Part shown: positions 37,745 through 45,436 of the stretch, in pieces
Layout of the letters: each line of letters opens with the position of its first letter
Numbering within the stretch: the first letter of the stretch is position 1
NCBI RefSeq assembly: GCF_042678385.1
Contig: NZ_JBHUDY010000001.1
Location: 124,001-188,000 of the forward strand
Reading direction: 5' to 3'
Source: Sphingomonas_B tabacisoli
Lineage (GTDB): Bacteria; Pseudomonadota; Alphaproteobacteria; Sphingomonadales; Sphingomonadaceae
Length of the DNA stretch: 64,000 bases
The notes under the pieces: generated by a model
The model's database searches: none
Told to the model about the DNA's origin: nothing
What the model saw: only the letters and a program-made list of their open reading frames with translations
Position numbers and translations under genes: made by a program

Positions 37745-38971
37745 TTAGTTGGCCTTGCCGACCACGGCGCCCGCGGCAGTGCCGCCGCGGCCATTGGGGT
37801 CGCTCAGGCTGAACGTGTAGCCCACTTCCTGTCCTTGGGGGCCGAAGAAGGCGCCAGCGAAGCTGCCATTGAACACATTGCCGTCAGCATCGGTGCCGAC
37901 GTGCGTGAAATTCCCGGCAAACCCGCCGCCCAGCGCCGCGATCGAACCGGTGCCGTCGAAGCGGCCGAGGCTCTTCGCCGTGCCGTTTGCGACGCTAGTG
38001 CCGTCGAGCTGTAGCGTCGTCGCGACCGTTTTGGCCGTGAAATCGGCCGTCAGGCTGCTTGTGCCCGCGAGCACATAGATGCCTTCCGGATTGTTCCAGA
38101 TGCCTTCGACTGTGGTCGCATAGCTGCCCGAGCCGGTGCTCGGCGCATTCGCATCCTGCCGAATGCCATAGACGAAATACTGGAACGACAGGTCGGCCGT
38201 CGTGCCATTGCTGACCGAATGCCGCCAGGCGCCGTAGCTCACATAGCTGAGCGCAAGGGTGGTGTTGCCTGCGCCCGGATTGAACAGCACCAATTTGTCC
38301 TGACCGCCGCCAGCGGCCTGGTTGAACGTGGTGATCTTAGCGTTCGTCTCGTTGGGATCGGAGCTCTTGGTCGCCGGCAGGAAAGTTGCCGAGGCGCCAC
38401 TGGCATCGCGGACGGTGTAGCCCTGGGTTGTCGCGTCATAGCTCAGCGACACGCCGCTGCCGAAGCCGTTGGCGAGCGCGGTCTGGCCGGTCGTCGTCTT
38501 GTCGGCCTGTAGCGTCGCCGCCGTGCGCGCGCCGGTGGCGTCGAACGTCTGGCTATAGACCAACGGCGAGAGGCTGGTGTTGGTGCCGCCAGGGGCGGGC
38601 GTCGGTGTCGGCGTGGGCGCCGGAGTAGGCGTGGGTGTTGGAGCCGGCGTCGGCGTCGGCGTCGGAGCCGGGGTCGGCGACGGGGTAGGAGTTGGGGCCG
38701 GGGTCGGCGTAGGTGTCGGCGCCGGAGTGGGTGTCGGCGTCGGAGTCGGAGTCGGGGTGGGCGTCGGCGCCGGAGTAGGCGTCGGAGTTGGGGCCGGCGT
38801 AGGCGTCGGGGTGGGTGTCGGCGCCGGGGTAGGCGTTGGGGTCGGCGTCGGAGTAGGAGTCGGCACGGGGGCAGGCGTGCCGCCGGCCGAACCGACGCTC
38901 GATCCGCCACCGCCGCAGGCCGCCAGCGCGAGGCCGAGGCTGAAAACGCACGAATTCCGCAACTTACGCAT
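37745..38971 (-). CDS. Slam-dependent-type surface lipoprotein with Pro-Thr linker
   Basis: A 408-residue lipoprotein with lipobox LAAC (Cys19) followed by CGGGGSS, the Gly-rich start common in Slam substrates. A long Pro-Thr-Ala repeat (about residues 32-128) comes next. The C-terminal domain is beta-rich and ends in the TbpB/SLP-type eight-strand barrel signature FNGSFAGAFFGPQGQEVGYTF. In known systems this barrel is recognised by the Slam protein, whose gene follows directly. The middle domain (about 135-300) is the likely ligand-binding or host-facing part and is unlike anything I can name. The ligand is unknown; haem, metal or sugar are possibilities by analogy. Confidence 0.85.
   Translation of the reverse strand: MRKLRNSCVFSLGLALAACGGGGSSVGSAGGTPAPVPTPTPTPTPTPTPAPTPTPTPTPAPTPTPTPAPTPTPTPTPTPTPTPAPTPTPTPAPTPTPSPTPAPTPTPTPAPTPTPTPAPTPTPTPAPGGTNTSLSPLVYSQTFDATGARTAATLQADKTTTGQTALANGFGSGVSLSYDATTQGYTVRDASGASATFLPATKSSDPNETNAKITTFNQAAGGGQDKLVLFNPGAGNTTLALSYVSYGAWRHSVSNGTTADLSFQYFVYGIRQDANAPSTGSGSYATTVEGIWNNPEGIYVLAGTSSLTADFTAKTVATTLQLDGTSVANGTAKSLGRFDGTGSIAALGGGFAGNFTHVGTDADGNVFNGSFAGAFFGPQGQEVGYTFSLSDPNGRGGTAAGAVVGKAN
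38588..38878 (-). repeat. Pro-Thr-Ala codon repeat inside the surface lipoprotein gene
   Basis: About 291 bases of near-tandem units encode alternating PT and PAPT motifs, with only one Ser exception (PTPSP). The DNA is low in complexity and lies on repeated CGGAGTCGG-like sequence, so slipped-strand length change is likely. The opposite strand reads as Gly-Val repeats, which are a shadow. It forms a stiff, extended linker between lipid anchor and folded domain. Confidence 0.85.
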
Positions 38972-38995
38972 GAACTAACCCCGCCCGATCGGATG

Positions 38996-39032
38996 ACCCG
39001 TTAACGATATTCGGTAAGGGTTGATAACGGGT
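38996..39032. promoter_or_regulatory. Dyad upstream of the surface lipoprotein gene
   Basis: Perfect arms ACCCGTTA (38996-39003) and TAACGGGT (39025-39032) with a 21-base A+T-rich spacer lie between the rpoN stop and the lipoprotein start, in the leader of the latter. It could be a regulator-binding site or an rpoN terminator. Nothing identifies which. Confidence 0.35.
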
Positions 39033-39044
39033 TAAATCGCGGCG

Positions 39045-40541
39045 TCAGGCGGCGCGCAGGGCCTTTTGTCGCCTTCGTTGCACGGACGATCCTATTCCCA
39101 TCGCCTCGCGATATTTGGCGACCGTGCGCCGCGCGATGTCGAAGCCCTTGTCGCGAAGCAGATCGACCAGCGTGTCGTCGGACAGGATCGCATTCGGGTC
39201 TTCGGCCGCGATCAGCGCTTTCAGCGCGCTCTTCACTGCCTCGGCGGAGACTGCCTCGCCGCCGTCCGCCGCCTGGATCGCGGACGTGAAAAAGTATTTG
39301 AGCTCGAACAGCCCGCGCGCGCAGCTCAGATATTTGTTCGAGGTGACCCGGCTGACGGTGGATTCGTGCATGCCGATCGCTTCCGCGACCTGCCGCAAAG
39401 TCAGCGGCTTCAGATGGCCGACGCCTTTCAGGAAGAAGAATTCCTGCTGCTTCACGATCTCCGTCGCGACCTTGACGATCGTGCGCTGCCGTTGGTCGAG
39501 AGCCTTGATCAGCCAGTTCGCGCTGTTCAGGCAGTCGTTTAGCCAGGCCTTGGACGCCTTGTTCTGCGGGCCGGAGACCAGCTCCGCATAATAGGAGCGA
39601 TTGACGAGCAGCTTGGGCAAGGTCGCATTGTTCAGCTCGATCGCCCAGCCAAGCGGCCGCTTGGCGACGAAAATGTCCGGCACCACCGTCTCGACCCGCA
39701 CCGCGCCGAACCTCAGCCCCGGCTTCGGATCATAGTTCCGGAGTTCCCGGATCATGTCGGCCAGGTCTTCGTCGTCGACCTGGCAGATGCGCTTCAGATT
39801 CTGCAGCTTACCGGCGGCGACCAGATCGAGGTTCGCGATCAACCGCTGCATGCAGGGATCATAGCGGTCCGCTTCCTTCGCCTGCAGCGCAAGGCATTCG
39901 GCAAGGCTGCGCGCGCCCACGCCGGTCGGGTCGAAGCGCTGGATGCCGGCCAGCACGCGCTCAATCTCGGCCAGCGGCACGCCGAGGCGGGAGGCGATCT
40001 CGGCCAAGTCGCCGGTCAGATAACCGGTCTCGTCGATCTGGCCGATGATCTGCGTCGCGATGAGATGGTCGCGGCCGGAAAAGCTCTCCCCGGCCTGGGC
40101 GAGCAGATGATCCTCGAGCGTGTCCGCCGCGTCGGCGAAGCTGTCGAAGTCGATCGCCTCGCCCGATCCCTCGCCGCCTCCCAATCCGAGCGATCCATCC
40201 AGCCCGTAGCTTTCGGTCGGGCCGTCGTGATGAAACGTCTCGGCGATCAGATCGACGTCGAGCGGGGCGTCGGCGACCGCGTCGCCATGCTCGACCAGCC
40301 GGTCGGCGGTGACGGGTTCGGGCGGCTCGTCGCCGTCCCATTCCTCCGCCTCCGGGGCTTCCGCAGGCGCGCGCTCCTCGCCGCCGGTTTCGAGCAGCGG
40401 ATTCTTGTCCAGCTCCTCGGCGATGAACGCCTCGATCTCCAGATTGGACAGCGCCAGCAGCTTGATCGCCTGCTGCAACTGCGGCGTCATCACCAGCGAT
40501 TGCGACTGGCGCAGGTCGAGGCGAGGCGCGAGGCTTGCCAC
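39045..40541 (-). CDS. rpoN: RNA polymerase sigma-54 factor
   Basis: A 498-residue alternative sigma factor used with enhancer-binding proteins at -24/-12 promoters. Region I begins LDLRQSQSLVMTPQLQQAIK and is followed by an acidic region II. The DNA-binding core ends with the RpoN box ARRTVAKYREAMGI in the last 40 residues. The length is typical. It lies 2 bases after lptB on the same strand, the order seen in many proteobacteria (lptB-rpoN). No nitrogen-control genes are seen downstream, where the surface lipoprotein gene stands instead. Confidence 0.95.
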   Translation of the reverse strand: MASLAPRLDLRQSQSLVMTPQLQQAIKLLALSNLEIEAFIAEELDKNPLLETGGEERAPAEAPEAEEWDGDEPPEPVTADRLVEHGDAVADAPLDVDLIAETFHHDGPTESYGLDGSLGLGGGEGSGEAIDFDSFADAADTLEDHLLAQAGESFSGRDHLIATQIIGQIDETGYLTGDLAEIASRLGVPLAEIERVLAGIQRFDPTGVGARSLAECLALQAKEADRYDPCMQRLIANLDLVAAGKLQNLKRICQVDDEDLADMIRELRNYDPKPGLRFGAVRVETVVPDIFVAKRPLGWAIELNNATLPKLLVNRSYYAELVSGPQNKASKAWLNDCLNSANWLIKALDQRQRTIVKVATEIVKQQEFFFLKGVGHLKPLTLRQVAEAIGMHESTVSRVTSNKYLSCARGLFELKYFFTSAIQAADGGEAVSAEAVKSALKALIAAEDPNAILSDDTLVDLLRDKGFDIARRTVAKYREAMGIGSSVQRRRQKALRAA

Positions 40542-40543
40542 GA

Positions 40544-41323
40544 TTACAACTCGAAATGCTCGCCCAGATAAAGGCGGCGGACATTGGCGTCGGCGACGAG
40601 GTCCTCGGGGCTGCCGGCGAACAGCACGCGGCCGTCATAGATGATGCAGGCGCGGTCGACGATGTCCAAAGTTTCGCGGACATTGTGGTCCGTGATCAGC
40701 ACGCCGATGCCGCGTTTCTTGAGCTGGCAGACGAGATCGCGAATGTCGGCGATCGAGATCGGGTCGATGCCGGCGAACGGCTCGTCCATCAGGATGATCG
40801 ACGGATTGGCCGCCAGCGCACGCGCGATCTCGCAGCGCCGCCGCTCGCCGCCGGACAGGCCCATCGCCGGCGAATTGCGCAGGCGCGTCAGGCCGAATTC
40901 CTCGAGCAATTGCTCCAGCCGCTCCGCGCGGGCGTCGCGGTCCGGCTCCGCCAGCTCCAGCACTGCCAGGATGTTGCGCTCCACCGACAGGCCGCGGAAG
41001 ATCGAGGTTTCCTGCGGCAGATAGCCAAGCCCCAGGATCGCGCGCCGATACATCGGCAGACCGGTGATATCCAGCCCGTCGAGCATGATGCGGCCGGAAT
41101 CGGGCTTCACCAGCCCCATCACCGAATAGAAGCAGGTCGTCTTGCCGGCGCCGTTCGGGCCGAGCAGGCCGATCACTTCGCCGCGCGCGACGGAGAGCGA
41201 GACGTCGGACAGCACGACGCGCTTGTCATAGGCCTTGGCGATCGAGACGACCGCAAGGCCGTTGCCGACCTGCGGCTCCGGGTTTGGCGCAACAGGCGCG
41301 GTCAGGGTGGCGACGTCATTCAT
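40544..41323 (-). CDS. lptB: LPS transport ATP-binding protein LptB
   Basis: A 259-residue ABC ATPase that powers lipopolysaccharide transport to the outer membrane with LptF and LptG. Walker A GPNGAGKTT is at about 55-63, the signature LSGGERRRCEIARAL follows, and the Walker B is IILMDEPFAGIDP. The closing ITDHNVRETLDIVDRACII is characteristic of LptB. The N-terminus carries about 20 extra residues compared with the enteric protein. The usual upstream lptC and lptA genes are absent here; an unrelated hydrolase is divergent. Confidence 0.94.
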   Translation of the reverse strand: MNDVATLTAPVAPNPEPQVGNGLAVVSIAKAYDKRVVLSDVSLSVARGEVIGLLGPNGAGKTTCFYSVMGLVKPDSGRIMLDGLDITGLPMYRRAILGLGYLPQETSIFRGLSVERNILAVLELAEPDRDARAERLEQLLEEFGLTRLRNSPAMGLSGGERRRCEIARALAANPSIILMDEPFAGIDPISIADIRDLVCQLKKRGIGVLITDHNVRETLDIVDRACIIYDGRVLFAGSPEDLVADANVRRLYLGEHFEL

Positions 41324-41494
41324 TACAACGGGCTACTCGCAAATCGAAGTTGGCGAACAGTAAACAAATGCGATTTGGCAAGGATCGTGCATGAAAGATA
41401 GGCCCCAATGCGACGAAGCGACAAAAGGGCGGCTTGTCCCGCGTGATCTTCGGCGCCGGATGTGGCAGCAGGCGCCGAACCACGGAGCCGCCTC

Positions 41495-42217
41495 TTGCCG
41501 TTATACCAACGAACCGATCGTCCCGCGCTTGCCTATGTTCATCGCGAAGGGGGCGGGCCCACGATCGTGTTTCTCCCCGGCTACGCCTCCGACATGGCGG
41601 GAACCAAGGCCGTCGCGCTCGACGAATGGGCGGCGCGCGAAGGACGGGCGATGCTGCGCTTCGATTATTCGGGCTGCGGGGAAAGCGAGGGCGCGTTCGA
41701 GGACGGAACACTCGCGCTCTGGCGCGACGATGCGCTGGCGCTGATCGACGCGCTGACCGAGGGGCCGCTGGTGCTGGTCGGCTCCTCGATGGGCGGCTGG
41801 ATCGGGCTGCTCGTCGCCGAAGCGCGGCCGGAGCGGATCGCGGCGTCCGTCGGCATCGCGGCGGCGCCCGATTTCACCGACTGGGGCTTTACCCAGGACC
41901 AGAAGATGAAGCTGCTGAGCGAAGGCCGGCTCGAACGCCTGTCCGACTATGGCGCGCCGCTGGTCACCACGCGGGCCTTCTGGCAGTCGGGTGAAGGCTT
42001 GCGCATGCTCCACCGCGAGATCGCGATCGACTGCCCGGTGCGGCTGCTCCACGGCCAGCGCGATCCCGACGTGCCGTGGCACCATTCGACGCACCTCGCG
42101 ACCCGGCTCCGTTCAGCCGATGTGCAGACGATCCTCGTCAAGGACGGCGACCATCGCCTGTCGCGCCTGCAGGATTTGGCCCTGCTGATCGCGACCGTCT
42201 CCAGCCTGCCGGTATGA
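41495..42217 (+). CDS. Alpha/beta hydrolase
   Basis: A 240-residue enzyme of the alpha/beta-hydrolase fold. The nucleophile elbow is VGSSMGGW, the acid is probably the Asp in GQRDPDVPW, and the His is in KDGDHRLS near the C-terminus. The start is uncertain: I prefer the TTG at 41495 (LPLYQRTDRPALAYVH), but a GTG at 41462 is possible. The N-terminus has no signal. It resembles carboxylesterase or prolyl-aminopeptidase-like proteins often labelled YbbA/BAAT-like. The following TPR gene begins 4 bases later. Confidence 0.83.
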   Translation: MPLYQRTDRPALAYVHREGGGPTIVFLPGYASDMAGTKAVALDEWAAREGRAMLRFDYSGCGESEGAFEDGTLALWRDDALALIDALTEGPLVLVGSSMGGWIGLLVAEARPERIAASVGIAAAPDFTDWGFTQDQKMKLLSEGRLERLSDYGAPLVTTRAFWQSGEGLRMLHREIAIDCPVRLLHGQRDPDVPWHHSTHLATRLRSADVQTILVKDGDHRLSRLQDLALLIATVSSLPV

Positions 42218-42221
42218 CGCC

Positions 42222-42953
42222 ATGATCCTGCTTGTTCCCTTGCTCCTCCAGGCAGCCGCGCCGCTCCAGAACTGCGCCGAGCTCGTGAAGTCCGATCCCG
42301 CCAGGGCGCTGGAAGTGGCGAACGGGCGCATTCTCCAGGGCGGCGGCGTCTCCGCCAAGCATTGCGCGGCGATGGCCTTTGCCGCGCTCGACAAATGGCC
42401 CGCGGCCGCCGCCGCGTTCGAGCAGGCCGCGCAGGAAGCCGAGCGCAACAAGCTCGGCATTGCCGGCAGCCTCTGGGTGCAGGCCGCGAACGCGCATTTA
42501 GCCGCAGGCGACGCGGCGCCTGCGGTGAGCGCGCTCGATGCGGCACTCTCCGGCGGGTCGCTGACCGGGCTCGCTCGGGGCGAGGCCTATCTCGATCGCG
42601 CCCGCGCCAATGTGGCACTTGGAAAGCCTGAGCTGGCGCGCACCGACATGAACGAGGCGCTGAAGCTGGTGCCGCAGGATCCCCTTGCCTGGCTGCTGTC
42701 GGCGTCGCTCGCGCGCCGAATGGGCCAGCTCGACCGGGCGCAGACCGATATCGAGCAGGCGGCGAAGCTGTCGCCGGACGATTCCTCGGTCGCACTGGAA
42801 GCGGGCCGCATCGCGCTCGCCTCCGGCGCCCCTGGCGCGGCGCGGATCGCGTTCGAAGGCGCGATCAAGAACCAGCCGGGCAGCGAAGGCGCGAAGGCCG
42901 CGCAGGCGGAGCTTGACCGACTCGGGAAGCCCGGCGCACCGCCGAAACCATGA
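42222..42953 (+). CDS. Exported tetratricopeptide repeat protein
   Basis: A 243-residue protein with a short N-terminal hydrophobic signal (MILLVPLLLQAAAPLQNC) and then about five TPR-like helical pairs, such as LDRARANVALGKPELARTDM and DIEQAAKLSPDDSSVALEAG. TPR domains mediate protein contacts; no partner is obvious. It follows the hydrolase by 4 bases, and its stop overlaps the gloA ATG (ATGA), so the three genes form an operon. The function is unknown. Confidence 0.82.
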   Translation: MILLVPLLLQAAAPLQNCAELVKSDPARALEVANGRILQGGGVSAKHCAAMAFAALDKWPAAAAAFEQAAQEAERNKLGIAGSLWVQAANAHLAAGDAAPAVSALDAALSGGSLTGLARGEAYLDRARANVALGKPELARTDMNEALKLVPQDPLAWLLSASLARRMGQLDRAQTDIEQAAKLSPDDSSVALEAGRIALASGAPGAARIAFEGAIKNQPGSEGAKAAQAELDRLGKPGAPPKP

Positions 42954-43366
42954 AATATCTGCACACGATGATCCGGGTCAGCGATCCGGACGCGACGATC
43001 CGCTTCTTCGAGCTGATCGGCCTGAAGGAAGTCCGCCGCTTCGACAGCGAGAAGGGACGCTACACGCTGATCTTCCTCGCAGCCCCCGGCCAGGAAGGCG
43101 TCGCCGAGGTCGAGCTGACCCATAATTGGGACCCGGAGGACTATACGGGCGGCCGCAATTTCGGCCATCTCGCCTACCGCGTCGACGACATCTACGAGAC
43201 CTGCCAGCGGCTGATGGACGCCGGCGTAACGATCAATCGCCCGCCGCGCGACGGCCACATGGCGTTCGTGAAGTCACCGGACGGGATTTCCGTCGAGCTG
43301 CTCCAGGACGGCCACCTGCCGCCCGCCGAGCCCTGGGCGTCGATGCCCAATACCGGAAGTTGGTGA
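42950..43366 (+). CDS. gloA: Lactoylglutathione lyase (glyoxalase I)
   Basis: A 138-residue metalloenzyme that turns the methylglyoxal-glutathione adduct into S-lactoylglutathione. The four metal ligands fit the bacterial pattern: His5 (KYLHTMIRV), Glu55 (EVELTHNW), His73 (FGHLAYRV) and Glu116 (ISVELLQ). The length is of the short nickel-type bacterial form. It is translationally coupled to the TPR gene. The second enzyme of the pathway, gloB, lies 0.8 kb downstream on the same strand, behind an opposite-strand gene. Confidence 0.93.
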   Translation: MKYLHTMIRVSDPDATIRFFELIGLKEVRRFDSEKGRYTLIFLAAPGQEGVAEVELTHNWDPEDYTGGRNFGHLAYRVDDIYETCQRLMDAGVTINRPPRDGHMAFVKSPDGISVELLQDGHLPPAEPWASMPNTGSW

Positions 43367-43368
43367 GA

Positions 43369-44097
43369 TCAACGCAGATAGAAGTCGATCGTCGTCACCA
43401 CCCGCACTTTCTGAAGCGGCGAACTCCCGGCCGAGCCGCCGCCTTCCCCATCGACATCGCCGTCGCGCGCGCCGATCGAGAAATAGCCCTGGCTCGCGGA
43501 CTTGATGCCACCGACGGCCGCGCCGCTGTCATGCGCGAATTGCTCCGCGCTCGCCCGCGCACTCTTCGTGCCCTCGGCGATCATTTCCGGCTTGATGCTG
43601 TTGAGCTTGGTGAAGCTGTAAACGATGCCGCTGCCTTCCTCGAGCGCGACGCCGGCGCGGATCAGGTCGGACTGGCGAGCGAAGGCCGCGCGGGCGCGCA
43701 TCACATCGGCAGTACGAAGCTGCAGCTTGCGGTGCACCGTGATCACATTCTCGTGGCGGTTGCTGTCGAAGAACTGATTGACGCTCGCCCCGGTGTCGCT
43801 GACCGCGCTCGCCGGAAAGCCCGCGCGTTGGAAGAAGGTGCGGACCGCCTGGCTCTTCTGGTCGATCGCGCTTTGGACCGGACCGAGCTCGGTGCCGGTC
43901 TCCGAAAACTGAATCGTCCAGGTGGCAAGGTCGGCGACGACATTGCGCTCGGCGAGGCCGCGGACGGTGACCGAGCGATCCGCCATCTTCGCGCGCCGCA
44001 GTCCGTCGCCCAACAGAAAGCCGCCACTGGTGAAACCGATCGCCAGCAGTGCGGCGGCTGTGAGCAACACTCTGCGGGTTGCGGCAACCTCGGTCAT
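43369..44097 (-). CDS. SIMPL/DUF541 domain periplasmic protein
   Basis: A 242-residue exported protein. The ATG at 44097 is chosen because it opens a signal-anchor (LLTAAALLAIGFTSGGFLL). The DUF541 domain follows: DRSVTVRGLAERNVVADLAT early, then the long QSDLIRAGVALEEG and a C-terminal VRVVTTIDFYLR. SIMPL proteins are periplasmic oligomers linked to oxidative or membrane stress in some bacteria, with unclear biochemistry. It lies antisense between gloA and gloB, and its stop is 2 bases from the gloA stop. Confidence 0.87.
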   Translation of the reverse strand: MTEVAATRRVLLTAAALLAIGFTSGGFLLGDGLRRAKMADRSVTVRGLAERNVVADLATWTIQFSETGTELGPVQSAIDQKSQAVRTFFQRAGFPASAVSDTGASVNQFFDSNRHENVITVHRKLQLRTADVMRARAAFARQSDLIRAGVALEEGSGIVYSFTKLNSIKPEMIAEGTKSARASAEQFAHDSGAAVGGIKSASQGYFSIGARDGDVDGEGGGSAGSSPLQKVRVVTTIDFYLR

Positions 44098-44175
44098 ACG
44101 GTGTATCCTCCCGATGCCTTTATGCGGCATCTGAGATGAACCGTGCATTTATGTCGACGAACGGAGCAAAGTGCG

Positions 44176-44904
44176 ATGCTTGAGATCGTCCGCGTGCCTG
44201 TGCTCAGCGACAATTATGTATGGCTGGTGCACGAGCCTTCATCCGGCGAGACGATGGCCGTCGATCCGGCGGTGGCCCAGCCGGTGCTCGACGCGGCCGC
44301 AGCACGCGGCTGGCGGATCACCCAGATCTGGAACACGCACTGGCACCCGGATCACACTGGCGGCAACGCCGAGATCAAGGCGGCGACCGGCTGCATCATC
44401 ACCGGTCCGGCCGCCGAAGCGCCGCGGATTCCGACGCTCGACGTGCAAGTCCGCGAAGGGGAACGGGTGCGATTGGGCGCGGTCGAGGCGGAGGTGCTGG
44501 AAGTGCCGGCGCACACGGCCGGGCACATCGCCTATCACTTCGCGTCAGAGCATGTGGTGTTCGTTGGCGACACCTTGTTCGCGATGGGCTGCGGCCGGCT
44601 GTTCGAAGGCACGGCCGAGCAGATGTTCGCCAACATGCAGCGGCTGGCGGCCTTGCCCGAGGACACGCGCGTCTATTGCGCGCACGAATATACGCTGTCG
44701 AACGGGCGCTATGCCGTTGTCGCCGAGCCGGACAATGACGCCATTGCGGCACGCATGGCTGAAGTGTCCGCCGCGCGCGAGCGCGGCGAGGCTACGGTGC
44801 CGACCACCATTGCGCTCGAACGCGCGACCAATCCGTTCATGCGCGCCCGCGACGCCGTTCAGCTTGCCGAAAGGCGCGCGGCCAAAGATACTTTCAAGGG
44901 GTGA
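44176..44904 (+). CDS. gloB: Hydroxyacylglutathione hydrolase (glyoxalase II)
   Basis: A 242-residue metallo-beta-lactamase-fold enzyme that hydrolyses S-lactoylglutathione to lactate and glutathione. The metal motif THWHPDH has His55, His57, Asp59 and His60, followed by HTAGHIAYH and VGDTLFAMGCGRLFEG. The final AHEYTLSNGRYA and RATNPFMR are glyoxalase II features. The start is the ATG at 44176. With gloA nearby it completes methylglyoxal detoxification. Confidence 0.93.
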   Translation: MLEIVRVPVLSDNYVWLVHEPSSGETMAVDPAVAQPVLDAAAARGWRITQIWNTHWHPDHTGGNAEIKAATGCIITGPAAEAPRIPTLDVQVREGERVRLGAVEAEVLEVPAHTAGHIAYHFASEHVVFVGDTLFAMGCGRLFEGTAEQMFANMQRLAALPEDTRVYCAHEYTLSNGRYAVVAEPDNDAIAARMAEVSAARERGEATVPTTIALERATNPFMRARDAVQLAERRAAKDTFKG

Positions 44905-44938
44905 GTGCGTTCTTGTTCGGCAGATGGAGGCCAGACCC

Positions 44939-45352
44939 ATGCGCACGCGTACCAGCATTGCATTGATCGGCGTCAGCGCTGCGCTGATCGGCACCGCCGC
45001 GATCAGCCAGACCGGGGATCGCGTCGTCGAGCGCGACCTGAAGATCATGGACCAGTGGCTCGGCAACAAGCAGGCCGGCAGGCCGGTGAGCTGCATCCCG
45101 CACCGCCAGATCCAGTCGACCTATTATGTCGGCGGTCGCACGATCCTCTATAAGATCAGCAACAACCTGGTTTACCGCAACGACCCGCCGGGCGGCTGCC
45201 CGGGGCTGAACAGCAACCTCGCTCTCGAAACGCGCAACCCGACGGGCCTGCTGTGCAGCGGCGAGATCGCGCAGGTCCGCGACTATAGCCAGGGCTATTC
45301 GCCGGGAAGCTGCGCGCTCGGCGAGTTCGTGCCGTATCGGCGGGTGAAATAA
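44939..45352 (+). CDS. Secreted small protein of unknown function
   Basis: A 137-residue exported protein: signal peptide 1-24 (ALIGTAAISQT), then a mature part that includes four Cys (SCIPHR, GCPGLN, LLCSG, SCALG), probably two disulfides. The body reads YYVGGRTILYKISNNLVYR and is beta-rich. This pattern is common as a short hypothetical protein in sphingomonads. It follows gloB by 34 bases and may be on its transcript. The ribosome site GGAGG lies at 44926-44930. Confidence 0.72.
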   Translation: MRTRTSIALIGVSAALIGTAAISQTGDRVVERDLKIMDQWLGNKQAGRPVSCIPHRQIQSTYYVGGRTILYKISNNLVYRNDPPGGCPGLNSNLALETRNPTGLLCSGEIAQVRDYSQGYSPGSCALGEFVPYRRVK

Positions 45353-45360
45353 GCATATCT

Positions 45361-45427
45361 TTGCGAGGAGCGTAGCGACGAAGCAATCGAGTGCAGCGAC
45401 TGGATTGCTTCGCTGCGCTCGCAATGA
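45361..45427. repeat. Palindromic repeat type C
   Basis: An inverted repeat between convergent genes: the left arm at 45361-45388 starts TTGCGAGGAGCGTAGCGACG, and the right arm at 45403-45427 reads GATTGCTTCGCTGCGCTCGC before AATGA. It has the look of the widespread palindrome around GCTTCGCTGCGCTCGCAATG. Only one full copy is seen here. Confidence 0.7.
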
Positions 45428-45436
45428 CGGCTTCAC

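Noticed and set aside
38577..38978. A Gly-Val repeat protein on the plus strand
   Set aside because: It is the reverse reading of the Pro-Thr repeat in the surface lipoprotein gene; there is no signal or domain.
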